Assembly (NCBI GenBank): GCA_016702545.1
Contig: JADJDT010000048.1
Location: 43,501 to 107,500 of the forward strand
Length of the DNA: 64,000 nt
Reading direction: 5' to 3'
From: Pseudomonadota bacterium
GTDB lineage: Bacteria > Myxococcota_A > Polyangia > GCA-2747355
This document shows, one piece after another, positions 17,472 to 26,586 of the stretch. A model generated the notes under the pieces. It saw only the letters and a program-made list of their open reading frames with translations, was not told the origin of the DNA and did not search any database. A program made the translations under genes and the position numbers. Position 1 is the first letter of the stretch. Every line of letters begins with the position of its first letter.

Positions 17472-19799
17472 GTGGTTCAACCCATGCTCTCCGACCGTCG
17501 CGGCTCGCCCGCTGTATACAAGACGCTGCGCCGCCTCGGGACCGGGGGCATGGCCGAGGTGTTTCTCGCGCGCCAGGAGGGCGTCGCTGGGTTTCGCCGC
17601 CTGGCGGTCGTGAAGCGGCTGCTGCCGCAGTTCTCGAGCATGAGCAGCGTGGCGGAGATGCTGCTCGACGAGGCGCGCATCGCCGCGCAGCTGACGCATC
17701 CGAACATCGTCCAGATCTACGAGCTGGGCCAGGAGGAGGACCAGTACTTCATCGCGATGGAGTACGTCGATGGCTGTGACCTCGCCACGCTGGCCCGCAT
17801 CGAACGCCGCCGCAAGAGCCGGGTACCGATGCGCCTCGTGCTGCGCGTGGTGTCCGAGGCCGCGCAGGGCCTCGACTACGCCCATCGTCAGGCCGGGCTC
17901 GATGGTCGGCCGCTCAGCCTGGTCCACCGTGACGTCAGCCCGCACAACATCCTTTGCAGCCGCGAGGGCGCCGTCAAGGTCACGGACTTCGGCATCGCCA
18001 AGGCCGTCGGCAAGGTGCAGGTGACCGAGGTCGGCGTGGTCAAGGGCAAGGTCCACTACATGTCGCCCGAGCAATACACGGGCGACGAGGTCGACAAGCG
18101 CTCGGACGTGTTCTCGCTGGGCGTCGTGCTCTACCAGCTCACGACCGGCCGCTTGCCGCGCGTGACCCGCAGCGGCCAGGTCAACATGCGGCAGGTCGCC
18201 GAGGGCGTCATCCCGCACCCGAGCGAGCTGCGTCCCGACTACCCGGCCGAGCTCGAAAAAATCGTCATGTGCGCGTTGGCCAACTCCCCCAGCGATCGCT
18301 ATCAGGACTGCGCCGGCTTGCGCGACGATCTGCTCAACTTCGGGCGCGACCACGATTTGATCGCCTTCCCGAAGGAGCTCGGCGACTACGTCAACGCGCT
18401 CGTGCCGCCGCTGACGCTGACCGAGGAAGCGGCGGCAAACGATGCGGCCGCAGCGGGTCGCTCGCTCGCGGCGGCCGGCCCGCCCAGCCTGATCCGCGGC
18501 ACCGAACGGGTCCCCTCGGTACAGCCGACGACCTCGCCCGGACACCGCAACCTCTCCGGCCTGCGCTCGATCACCTCCCATTCGGAGGATCGCGACACCG
18601 AGATTCCGATCCAGTCGGAGGAGCCGCAGCCGGCTCCCTCGACCGACCCGTCGATCGTCTACCTCGGCTCCGAGATGCGACGTCCGGTGGTCGGGCTCGA
18701 GGAGCGGCTGCGCGGGCGCCGCACCCCCAGGGCGGGCGCCGGCGATGGCCCCACGGCCGCCGGGGGCGCGTCCCCGCTACCACCGGCACCTGGCGAGGCG
18801 CTCGAAGACCACGTCACCACCGGAGGCGGCTCGCCCTCACCACCACCGGCACGCGACGCGGGGCCGGGTCGCGGCGGGGGAGTCGAGCGCTCGCGCCCAG
18901 CGCCGCCGCGGCGTGAGGAGCGCACCGCCCTGGAGCGGCCGCAGCCGCGCCAGGTTCCGGAGCGCGCGACCAACCCGGGGCCCTGGATCGCCTTCACGCT
19001 GGTGGTCGTGCTGGTGGCGGCGGCCTCGGTCCTGCTGTTGCTGATGCGGCGCGAAGATCGGCTGTTCAGCAGCGGCGCCCTGGCGCCCGCGGGACTGCAG
19101 CAGCCGAGCGCGGGCGGGCTCGACGTGTGGTCCAAGCCCGAGGCGGCGGTCTTCGTCGATGGGGCGCAGCGCTGCGCCCGCACCCCATGCAGCATTTCGG
19201 GGCTGCCGCTCGGCCGCGAGCTGCTCGTCACCGTGCGCGGCGGCGCCGACTACAATCTCTGGGTCCAGCGGGCCGTCCTCACGCCGCAGCAGCCCCGCCT
19301 GCTGCTCGAGGCGGTGCTGATGCCCGTGGCGACGACCGCGCGCCAGACGGCCGCCCGGCCCGGCGCACGCGACGGCGGGGGCTCGCGTGCCCCCACGCAC
19401 CAGCCCGGGCGGGTCACCAGCGGCGGCTCCGGCGGGGTTGCGGCGGCCGACCACGCGGGGAGCGCGCCATCGACCGGAGCAGCGACGCCAGCCACCGGCG
19501 GGTCCCGCGGGAAGGGGAAGATCTCGATCGGCAAATCGGAGGGCGCCGAAACCATCCTGGCGTCCGACGTGCGGCCGGGTTGGGCGGAGGTCTTCGTCGA
19601 TGACAAGAGCGTAGGGCACACCCCGCTGCAGGTGGCGATCGAGCCGGGCAGGCACGTCGTCGAGCTGAAGAACGAGCAGTTCGGCTTCCACGCGGTCTAC
19701 CGCATCAACGCCCGACCGCGCACCAAGACGAAGATCACGGATCAGATCGCCCAGCCGAAGGCCCCCGAGCCAAGCGCGCCGGCGGCTGAGTCGCCCTAA
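17472..19799 (+). CDS. Hanks-type Ser/Thr protein kinase with transmembrane segment and PEGA domains
   Basis: 775 aa from GTG 17472; ATG 17484, four codons on, is an alternative, and neither has a clear ribosome binding site. The kinase domain spans about residues 16-290: Gly loop GTGGMAEVF, Lys in AVVKRLL, HRDVSPHNIL catalytic loop, DFGIAKA, MSPEQYTG, RSDVFSLGVVLYQL. All catalytic residues are present. A low-complexity Pro/Arg/Gly linker follows, then a membrane helix at about 504-526. Beyond it lie two PEGA-type domains (about 552-615, DVWSKPEAAVFVDG, and about 697-755, GWAEVFVDDKSVGHTPLQV). The kinase is therefore cytoplasmic, with PEGA domains outside or in the periplasm. This is the standard myxobacterial layout. 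Its substrate is unknown. Confidence 0.93.
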   Translation: MVQPMLSDRRGSPAVYKTLRRLGTGGMAEVFLARQEGVAGFRRLAVVKRLLPQFSSMSSVAEMLLDEARIAAQLTHPNIVQIYELGQEEDQYFIAMEYVDGCDLATLARIERRRKSRVPMRLVLRVVSEAAQGLDYAHRQAGLDGRPLSLVHRDVSPHNILCSREGAVKVTDFGIAKAVGKVQVTEVGVVKGKVHYMSPEQYTGDEVDKRSDVFSLGVVLYQLTTGRLPRVTRSGQVNMRQVAEGVIPHPSELRPDYPAELEKIVMCALANSPSDRYQDCAGLRDDLLNFGRDHDLIAFPKELGDYVNALVPPLTLTEEAAANDAAAAGRSLAAAGPPSLIRGTERVPSVQPTTSPGHRNLSGLRSITSHSEDRDTEIPIQSEEPQPAPSTDPSIVYLGSEMRRPVVGLEERLRGRRTPRAGAGDGPTAAGGASPLPPAPGEALEDHVTTGGGSPSPPPARDAGPGRGGGVERSRPAPPRREERTALERPQPRQVPERATNPGPWIAFTLVVVLVAAASVLLLLMRREDRLFSSGALAPAGLQQPSAGGLDVWSKPEAAVFVDGAQRCARTPCSISGLPLGRELLVTVRGGADYNLWVQRAVLTPQQPRLLLEAVLMPVATTARQTAARPGARDGGGSRAPTHQPGRVTSGGSGGVAAADHAGSAPSTGAATPATGGSRGKGKISIGKSEGAETILASDVRPGWAEVFVDDKSVGHTPLQVAIEPGRHVVELKNEQFGFHAVYRINARPRTKTKITDQIAQPKAPEPSAPAAESP

Positions 19800-19822
19800 C
19801 CCCTACCCCCAAGCCACGACCC

Positions 19823-20992
19823 CTAACCGACGCTGCGCAGCGTCACCTCGGTGATCTCCGCCACCGTGCCCAGCCGCATCGGCGGGCCCCAGAAGCCCGT
19901 CCCCTGACTGACGTAGAGCCAGGTGCCTTCGTGGCGCACCAGGCCCGCGACGTAGGGCTGCTGCAGGCGGACGAGGTAGTTCATCGGCCAGATCTGACCG
20001 CCGTGGGTGTGTCCCGAGAGCTGCAGCCCAACGCCCAGCCGCGCCGCCTCGAACACCGCTCGCGGCTGGTGGGCGAGCAGCACCAGCGCACGCTGCGGGT
20101 CGCGCCCCTGCAGGGCCCGCGGCAGATCCGGGCCGTGCCCTGGGGCGAAGCCCGCCGAGCTGTAGTCGTCCACCCCAGCCAGGTCGAAGGCGGTCGCGCC
20201 GCGACCGATCGACACGCGCTCGTTGCGCAAGACGCGCACACCGAGCGCGTCGAGGGCCTCGCACCAGGCGACGGCCCCCGAGTAGTACTCATGGTTGCCG
20301 GTGCAGAAATAGCTGCCATGCGCCGCGCGCAGGTGGGCCAGCGGCGCCACGTCATCGCGCAGCTGATCGACGCTGCCATCCACCAGATCGCCGGTGATGG
20401 CGATCAGGTCGGGGCGCAGCGCGTTGACCCGCGCCACGACCTGCTCGAGCCAGGGGCGACGCAACGACCAGCCGAGGTGCAGATCCGTCAGCAGCACGAG
20501 ACGAAAGCCGTCGAGGGCCGCGGGTAGCCCGGCCAGCGGCACCTCGACCCGGCGCGTGACCAGGCGCGCCCCGGCCATCGCCGAGCGCGCGCCGAACGCG
20601 CCCGCCCCGCCGGCCCAGACCACGGCAGCCCCGCCGAGCAGGCGCGAGAGCACCAAGCGGCGCTGCGGGTCGATCGGCCCGCCCTGCCCGGTCAGCCGGC
20701 GCGTCAGCCAGGCGACCAGCCCGAGCGCCTCGCCAGCCGCCAACACGGTCATTAGCAGCAGCAGCAATCCGAGCCAAACGTGGACCGGCTGCACGAACCA
20801 GCGCACGACCTCCGGTGCCAACACGCGCCGCAGCAGCATCGCGGCGACCAGTGCAACCAGCAAGAGCGCCAGCAGCACGGCGGCGGCCAGCCGCCACGGC
20901 GGCGGCAGCGCCGTATCGCGCACCAGCCGGCGCCAGAGATAGGCGTGTAGGCCCAGGGCGATGCCGCTCACCGACACCGCGAAGATCAACAT
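19823..20992 (-). CDS. Membrane-anchored metallophosphoesterase (YaeI/YkuE-like)
   Basis: 389 aa from ATG 20992; a TTG four codons earlier has the better GGAGG and may be the real start. Residues 1-about 130 contain four hydrophobic segments. The catalytic domain follows, with the calcineurin-type metal motifs: LLTDLHLGWSL (DxH), ITGDLVDGS (GDxxD), CTGNHEYYSG (GNHE), LAHQPRAVF and LSGHTHGGQIWPMNYL (GHTH). Family members such as YaeI act on UDP-diacylglucosamine or related membrane substrates; which one applies here is not visible. It is divergent from comM, with 210 bp between. Confidence 0.88.
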   Translation of the reverse strand: MLIFAVSVSGIALGLHAYLWRRLVRDTALPPPWRLAAAVLLALLLVALVAAMLLRRVLAPEVVRWFVQPVHVWLGLLLLLMTVLAAGEALGLVAWLTRRLTGQGGPIDPQRRLVLSRLLGGAAVVWAGGAGAFGARSAMAGARLVTRRVEVPLAGLPAALDGFRLVLLTDLHLGWSLRRPWLEQVVARVNALRPDLIAITGDLVDGSVDQLRDDVAPLAHLRAAHGSYFCTGNHEYYSGAVAWCEALDALGVRVLRNERVSIGRGATAFDLAGVDDYSSAGFAPGHGPDLPRALQGRDPQRALVLLAHQPRAVFEAARLGVGLQLSGHTHGGQIWPMNYLVRLQQPYVAGLVRHEGTWLYVSQGTGFWGPPMRLGTVAEITEVTLRSVG

Positions 20993-21202
20993 GCGGAGCT
21001 TCAAGTTGACCGACCTCCGAAGGCGCGCCGTAGCGGCTCGCACCTCCCGGGTATGCCGCGGCCGCCGCACCCGCGCAAGCAGGGGCCGCGGCCGAAAGAC
21101 GGCCGACCCGGACCGGATCTCGGGCAAGGGGGCTTCGTCGCGGCGTAACTGGCTGAGATCACGCCGCGCCCGACTGGCGCGCCGCGTGCTTGGCAGCAGC
21201 GC

Positions 21203-22717
21203 ATGCTGTGCCGACTGCATACGGCGGCGGTGATCGGGGTCGAGGCCGTGCCGGTCGAGGTCGAGGTCGACGCGGGGCGGGGGCTGCCGGGCTTCCACCT
21301 GGTCGGCCTGCCCGATAACGCCGTGCGCGAGGGAGCGGTGCGCATCCGCACGGCCCTGGCGCACAGCGGCTTCGATCTCGGCAGCGTGCGGCTGACGGTC
21401 AACCTGGCGCCGGCCGAGCTGCGCAAGGACGGCGCCAGCTTCGATCTGCCGATTGCCCTGGGCGGCCTGCTGGCGCGCGGCCTGGCGACCTTCGATCCCC
21501 AACAAACCTTGCTGACCGGTGAGCTGGCGCTGGACGGGCGACTGCGACCGATTCGCGGGGCGTTGACGGTGGCCGAGGGCGCTCGACGCTGGGGCTTCTC
21601 CGCGCTGGTGCTGCCCCGGGCCAATGCGAGCGAGGCCGCGTTGGTCGCCGGGCTGCGCGTCCTCGGCGCGGACTCGCTGAGCGAGGCGGTGGCGCTGCTC
21701 AGCGGGGCTGTGCCGGCCACGCCCACGCCGCCGCCCCCGACGCCGGAGCCCTCGCGGGTCGGCGAGCCGGACTTCGCCGAGGTCTGCGGTCAAGCCGCAG
21801 CGCGCCGCGCCGCCGAGGTGGCGGCCGCCGGCGGTCACAACCTGTTGCTGATCGGACCGCCCGGCGCCGGCAAGACGATGATCGCGCGACGCATCGCCGG
21901 CGTGCTACCGGCGATGTCGGCAGACGAGGCGATCGAGACCACGCGCGTGCACAGCGTAGCCGGCCGACTGAATGAGGTCGGGTTGGTCAGCCGGCGTCCG
22001 TTTCGCGCGCCGCACCACACCTGCAGCAGCGCCGGGCTGATCGGCGGTGGATCGCACCCGCGGCCGGGAGAGGTCAGCCTGGCGCACAACGGCGTGCTCT
22101 TCCTCGACGAGCTGCCCGAGTTCCAGCGGCCGACCCTCGAAGCGCTGCGCCAGCCGCTCGAGAGCGGCGACGTCACGATCGTGCGGGCACGCCTGGCGTT
22201 GACCTTTCCCGCGCGCTTCATGCTGGTGGCGGCGATGAATCCCTGCCCCTGTGGTTATCGCGGCTCCGAGATTCGTTGCTGCACCTGCGGCGAAAAGGAG
22301 GCCCAGCGTTACACCGGTCGCATCTCCGGCCCGCTGCTCGATCGCTTCGACATCTTCGTGCGTGTCTCGCCCGTACCGACGGCGCAGGTGCTCGCGCCGG
22401 GCACCAACGAGCCCTCGGCGGCGCTCGCCGCCCGCGTGGCCGCCGCTCGCGAGCGCCAGCGGCAGCGCTACGCCCGCGGCGCGATTCACTGCAACGCCCA
22501 GCTCAGTCCCCGCGCGCTGCAACGCCACGTCCCGCTCTCTCCGCCCTCGCGTCGACTGATCGAGCAGCACGCCCAGCGCCACGGCCTCAGCGCCCGCGCC
22601 GTGCATCGCTGCTGCCGCGTCGCGCGCACGCTCGCGGACCTCGAACCCACGGAGCAAGTCGGCGAGGAGCACGTCGCGCTGGCGCTGGCGCTGCAACAGG
22701 AGCGCTGGCTCGGGTGA
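21203..22717 (+). CDS. comM: ComM / YifB-family Mg-chelatase-like AAA+ ATPase
   Basis: 504 aa, the usual length. The N-terminal domain has VEVEVDAGRGLPGFHLVGLPD, AVREGAVRIRTAL and NLAPAELRKDGASFDLPIAL. The AAA+ core has Walker A GPPGAGKTM, then HHTCSSAGLIGGG, PGEVSLAHNGVLFLDELPEF (Walker B) and MNPCPCGYRG followed by a Cys set CCTCGE. ComM is a hexameric helicase that drives branch migration during integration of transforming DNA. Its position 60 bp before recA suggests a recombination unit and possible natural transformation, although no uptake genes are in the window. Confidence 0.93.
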   Translation: MLCRLHTAAVIGVEAVPVEVEVDAGRGLPGFHLVGLPDNAVREGAVRIRTALAHSGFDLGSVRLTVNLAPAELRKDGASFDLPIALGGLLARGLATFDPQQTLLTGELALDGRLRPIRGALTVAEGARRWGFSALVLPRANASEAALVAGLRVLGADSLSEAVALLSGAVPATPTPPPPTPEPSRVGEPDFAEVCGQAAARRAAEVAAAGGHNLLLIGPPGAGKTMIARRIAGVLPAMSADEAIETTRVHSVAGRLNEVGLVSRRPFRAPHHTCSSAGLIGGGSHPRPGEVSLAHNGVLFLDELPEFQRPTLEALRQPLESGDVTIVRARLALTFPARFMLVAAMNPCPCGYRGSEIRCCTCGEKEAQRYTGRISGPLLDRFDIFVRVSPVPTAQVLAPGTNEPSAALAARVAAARERQRQRYARGAIHCNAQLSPRALQRHVPLSPPSRRLIEQHAQRHGLSARAVHRCCRVARTLADLEPTEQVGEEHVALALALQQERWLG

Positions 22718-22777
22718 AACACCCCCTCGCATCCGTCACCCCGTCAAAGGCATCGACGGGCAACCAAGGAGCACTAG

Positions 22778-23833
22778 ATGAACAAGGACAGCGTCGTCGG
22801 CAAGGACACCGTCGTGAGCAAGGTGGCGGCCCGGCTGAAGGCCATCGCGCAGACCGTGGCGGCGATCGAGAAGCAGTTTGGCGCCGGGGCGATCATGGCC
22901 CTCGGCAGCGGCAGCAACGCGACGCCGATCGAGGTCTTCTCGAGCGGCTCGCTGCAGCTCGATCGCGCGCTCGGGGTCGGCGGGCTACCGCGCGGCCGCC
23001 TGATCGAGGTCTACGGGCCGGAGTCGTCTGGCAAGACCACGGTGGCGCTGCACGCGATCGCCGAGGTCCAGCGCAAGGGGCGCCTCTGTGCCTTCATCGA
23101 CGCCGAGCACGCGCTCGACCCGGCCTACGCCGCCGCGCTCGGCGTCCGTCTCGAGGAGCTGCTGCTCGCCCAGCCCGACTGCGGCGAGCAGGCGCTCGAG
23201 ATCGCCGACCACCTGGTGCGCAGCGCCGCCATCGACCTAATCGTCGTCGATTCGGTGGCGGCGCTCGTGCCGCGCGCCGAGCTCGAAGGGGAGATGGGCG
23301 ACGCCCACGTCGGACTGCAGGCGCGCCTGATGAGCCAAGCGATGCGCAAGCTCACGGGCGCGAGCTATCGTCAGGGCACGGCGATCCTCTTCATCAACCA
23401 GACGCGGCAGAAAATCGGCGTCACCTACGGCAGCAATCTGACGACCACGGGCGGCACGGCGCTCAAGTTCTACGCCAGCGTCAGGCTCGAGGTGCGCCGC
23501 ATCGCGCAGATCAAGGACGGCGAGCAGGTCGTCGGCAGTCGCACGCAGGTCAAGGTGGTCAAGAACAAGGTGGCGCCGCCCTTCCGTTGCGCCGAGTTCG
23601 AGATCCTCTACGGCCGCGGCATCAATCGCGACGGCGAGCTGCTCGACCTCGCGATCGAGCGCGGCATCGTCAAGAAATCGGGCGCCTGGTTCGCCTACAA
23701 CGAGGAGCAGCTCGGGCAGGGCCGAGCCGCGGCCTGCCAGTGGCTCCACGATCACCCCGACGTCGGGCGTGCGATCGCCGAGCGCTGTCTCAAGGACCAG
23801 CCCAGCGAGCAGCCGCAGCGGACGGCGGCCTGA
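22778..23833 (+). CDS. recA: Recombinase RecA
   Basis: 351 aa. The ATG at 22778 is preceded by AAGGAG. Landmarks: AIEKQFGAGAIMALG, GGLPRGRLIEVYGPESSGKT (Walker A), DAEHALDPAYAAALGV, LIVVDSVAALVPRAELEG, LMSQAMRKLTG, LFINQTRQKIGV (loop L2 region), TTTGGTALKFYASVRLEVRR and KNKVAPPF. All key ATPase and DNA-binding regions are present. Carries out strand exchange and triggers LexA cleavage. No clear LexA box is recognisable in the 60 bp upstream, which may mean co-transcription with comM. The N-terminus has about 15 extra residues with a KDTVVSK repeat-like start. Confidence 0.98.
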   Translation: MNKDSVVGKDTVVSKVAARLKAIAQTVAAIEKQFGAGAIMALGSGSNATPIEVFSSGSLQLDRALGVGGLPRGRLIEVYGPESSGKTTVALHAIAEVQRKGRLCAFIDAEHALDPAYAAALGVRLEELLLAQPDCGEQALEIADHLVRSAAIDLIVVDSVAALVPRAELEGEMGDAHVGLQARLMSQAMRKLTGASYRQGTAILFINQTRQKIGVTYGSNLTTTGGTALKFYASVRLEVRRIAQIKDGEQVVGSRTQVKVVKNKVAPPFRCAEFEILYGRGINRDGELLDLAIERGIVKKSGAWFAYNEEQLGQGRAAACQWLHDHPDVGRAIAERCLKDQPSEQPQRTAA

Positions 23834-24015
23834 ATGTGACAGTCCTGGGGGCACGACGACCACGCGGGAAGACCACGGTCTCCGTCCCGTTCCTGCGCCA
23901 GTTTGCCCAAGGCCATGACAACGACCGGTCCCGGCGACCGGTCCCGTCCTTGTGCCGCCACCTGGCTTCCGGTATTGCTGCCGTGCACCCGCCACGCGGA
24001 AGCGAGGAGAGCCCG

Positions 24016-25649
24016 ATGAGTCGTCTTGCCGTCACGCTGCTAGCCCTCACCGTCGCGTTCTTGCCGGGCTGTCCGGCGAGGAGCCCCCGCGCGGACCGGG
24101 ACAAGGGACCGACGAGAGATGCTTCGAACGCGACAGATGCTTCGAACGCGACAGATGCTTCGAACCCGAGCTCTCGCGACAGGGGCGGCGGGGACCAAGG
24201 CGGGGGGAGCGATGGGCGGGCGGCGAGCGACGCCCGTGCGACCACCGATGCCCGCGCCGATGGCTCAGGAACGTTCCTCACCTACACTGGAACCGCCGCG
24301 TTCGTCCGGCTCGCGGATCAACTCGCCCGGGCTGAGAGCGGCGGTAGCGTTGACTTCGACGGCGACGGCTTCGCCGAGTACAAGGTCACCAAGAATCCTG
24401 ATGGCAGCAGCCGGGTCGAGGCCGACCTGGACCAGGACGCCAAGGCCGAATACGTCCGGGATGCGGCGGCGAATGGGGGACTGGACCGCGACCCTGGACG
24501 AGAATTCCAATGGCAAGGCCGACCGCAAAGAGACCTACCGAGTCGGGCCCCCCGCCACCTACGTAATCTGGCGCGACCGCAACGGCGGCGGCGTGCTCGA
24601 TGAGCGCACGACCTTCACCTTCGACAGCGGGGCGGAGACCTTCCACCGCTTGGTCGAGGTGGACGCCCGGGCGGACGGGAACTTCACGACCCAGTCGGAC
24701 ACCACGGAGCCACAGCTCCGGAGCGCCTGCAGCGGTCCCAGCACCAAGGCCAATCCCTGTGACTCACTTGGCCTCGGCTGCAGCTTTCCCTCGAGCAGCA
24801 GCTTTCGCGCTGCTCCGGGCCACGCCGATCAGCGTCGCCGAGGCCAAGGGCCTTGCCGACCTAGATGGCAAGTGCAGTGCGGATCACGCCACGCAGATCG
24901 CGCAGGCCGTTGACTGTGCCACCACCTACGGGCAGCGCTGCCTCGACAGCACCAATGCTCCCATGGCCCTCGGCCTGCGCAATGCCCTCGCCGGGGTGGG
25001 CGTCACCAACCTCAAGATCGCCTGCGGCAACAACTGCACGAACTCGACGGCGCAGACGAAGTACCAGGCGCCGACCGGCTCGCACCGTTGGAAGCTCTTC
25101 GATTCCAAGATGAACCTCAACGCCGCCATGTGGGACAACCTGGATGCCAACGGGCGCTGCAACCTGATGCTGCACGAACTCCTGCACTGGGCCGGTTTTC
25201 CGGGGAGTCCGACGCACGACGACACGGGGGACGACGAGGTCTACTCCTGCGGTAGGTATTGCGGCAAGTGCTCGGCGGCTTTGCTGGGCGGCAACCGACC
25301 CCACGGCCGGTCGGCGGATTGCGCCACCTGCAGCTCTAATCCGGTCAAGAAGGCCGTGTGTGGATCGCTGAAGAAGTGGATGTCGGGTCCCTGTACGGTA
25401 AATTTCGGGATGGGGCCGCAGCCCTTCGCGGCCAAGTGCGATTGGGGCACCGAGCCTTGCGCGAACTGCCAATGGCTGCAGAGTCTCAGCTGCGACGGCA
25501 CGCTGCAGGGCGAGTTCGGCAATATCTGCTGCGAGGCCTGCCCCTGCCCCGCCGGGTGCGTGCAGCCGTCGATAGTCTGCGGCTGGCCCGGTCTTGTGGC
25601 CATGGAATGGGACACGTGCATCGACGGCGCTTTGCCGCATTGCCGCTAG
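24016..25649 (+). pseudogene. Frameshifted lipoprotein with putative Zn-metallopeptidase C-terminus
   Basis: ATG 24016 follows GAGGAGA and opens a lipoprotein signal ending LPGCPA. A linker with three DASNAT units and DARA repeats leads to acidic DxDGDG/dockerin-like repeats (DFDGDGFAEYKV, DLDQDAKAEY). The frame then slips by one base near the G run at 24476-24480, continues in the next frame (ATLDENSNGKADRKE, FTFDSGAETFHRLVEVD, CDSLGLGCSFP), and slips again near 24780-24810. The last frame runs to TAG 25649 and holds a Cys-rich domain with HELLHWAGFPGSPTHDD, a zinc-peptidase-like HExxH. The three pieces read as one protein of roughly 540 residues. Either two true frameshifts or two +1 errors in the assembly are possible; the G run favours an error for the first. 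Confidence 0.7.
24118..24171 (+). repeat. 18-bp tandem repeat coding for DASNAT
   Basis: GATGCTTCGAACGCGACA occurs twice in tandem with a third, diverged unit ending AACCCGAGC. It lies in the linker of the lipoprotein and encodes six residues per unit, so copy-number change would keep the frame. Confidence 0.85.
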
Positions 25650-25725
25650 CCACCGAAATGCGGCGGGGGTGAACGCGGCGGGGGATCCCTAGGTTCAACC
25701 CGGCCCAGGCCCCCGCGGCGAAGGC

Positions 25726-26346
25726 TCAGTTGTCGCGCTCGAAGCGGATGCAGTAGCAGCACATGTTCTCGACCAGCACCTGCTCGATCAGCCGGCGATC
25801 GAAGCCGGTGTGCTGGATCCAGTGATCCGCCAGCCCGCTCTTCCCGTCCACCGACCGGCAGCCGAGCTGATAGATGCTCAGCGCCCGGCCAGCCACGCGA
25901 ATGCGCTCGCCCATCGCGCTGCGGATCGGCTGGTGTAGGGCGCAGAAGGGGCTGACCACGGTGCCGCGGCCGACGCGAATCTGGTCGCTGAGCGCGGTCG
26001 GCTTGTTCATCTCGTCGGCGATGTCCCGGTAGGGATCGGGGAGCGCGCTGCCGGCCCCGAGCTGCGACGCGATGGCCGCGGCGAAGGGGCACTCGGGCAA
26101 ACCGAAGAGCCCATTGCCGTAGTGGCGCGCGGCACCTTCGAGTTGGGCAATCGGGTTGTCGAGCTTGTCGATCGACTGGATGAACTCCTCGATCGTCGCA
26201 AACTCGCGCTCGGGCGTCGTCCGGGCGGCGCTGATGCCCGTCTTGATCAGCGCGCCCTTGACGAACTCCGGGCCCGCTGTGTGGTGCAGGGCCGTGAGGA
26301 TCTCGAGGAACGAGACGTGCCCAGCCTCCACGCGCTGCTCACTCAT
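25726..26346 (-). CDS. Cysteine-containing conserved protein of unknown function
   Basis: 206 aa from ATG 26346. No signal peptide or membrane segment; likely cytoplasmic and partly helical. Cys residues cluster in GLPECPFAAAI, VVSPFCALHQP, LGCRSVDG and the C-terminal VENMCCYCIRFERDN. The last group, CCxC near the end, with the other Cys/His could bind a metal or cofactor. I do not recognise a family. It is divergent from the cyclic diphosphoglycerate synthetase-like gene (240 bp between starts). Confidence 0.55.
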   Translation of the reverse strand: MSEQRVEAGHVSFLEILTALHHTAGPEFVKGALIKTGISAARTTPEREFATIEEFIQSIDKLDNPIAQLEGAARHYGNGLFGLPECPFAAAIASQLGAGSALPDPYRDIADEMNKPTALSDQIRVGRGTVVSPFCALHQPIRSAMGERIRVAGRALSIYQLGCRSVDGKSGLADHWIQHTGFDRRLIEQVLVENMCCYCIRFERDN

Positions 26347-26586
26347 CGAGTCGTCCCCCGGATGGCGCAAAACATCGGCGAAGTATAGCGCAGCGCCCCA
26401 CGCCCGCCAAAACCACATCGCCGAGATCGCCCCCCCGCGGTAGGCGCGGGTGGCCCGCCCCGCGCCCGCGGTCGGCCCCACGCGGGAGCGCGGGCACCGC
26501 GCTGGGGTACACTTGAAGGACGGGAGCCGATGGGCCACGAGCTGGGCCGCGCGCGCCGAGCCGGCTGCCGGCCTCAGGAGGTCACG

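Noticed and set aside
24600..25649. Separate gene for the C-terminal Cys-rich peptidase part
   Set aside because: It has no ribosome binding site or signal peptide of its own, and the preceding frames read continuously into it; a frameshifted single gene explains it better.
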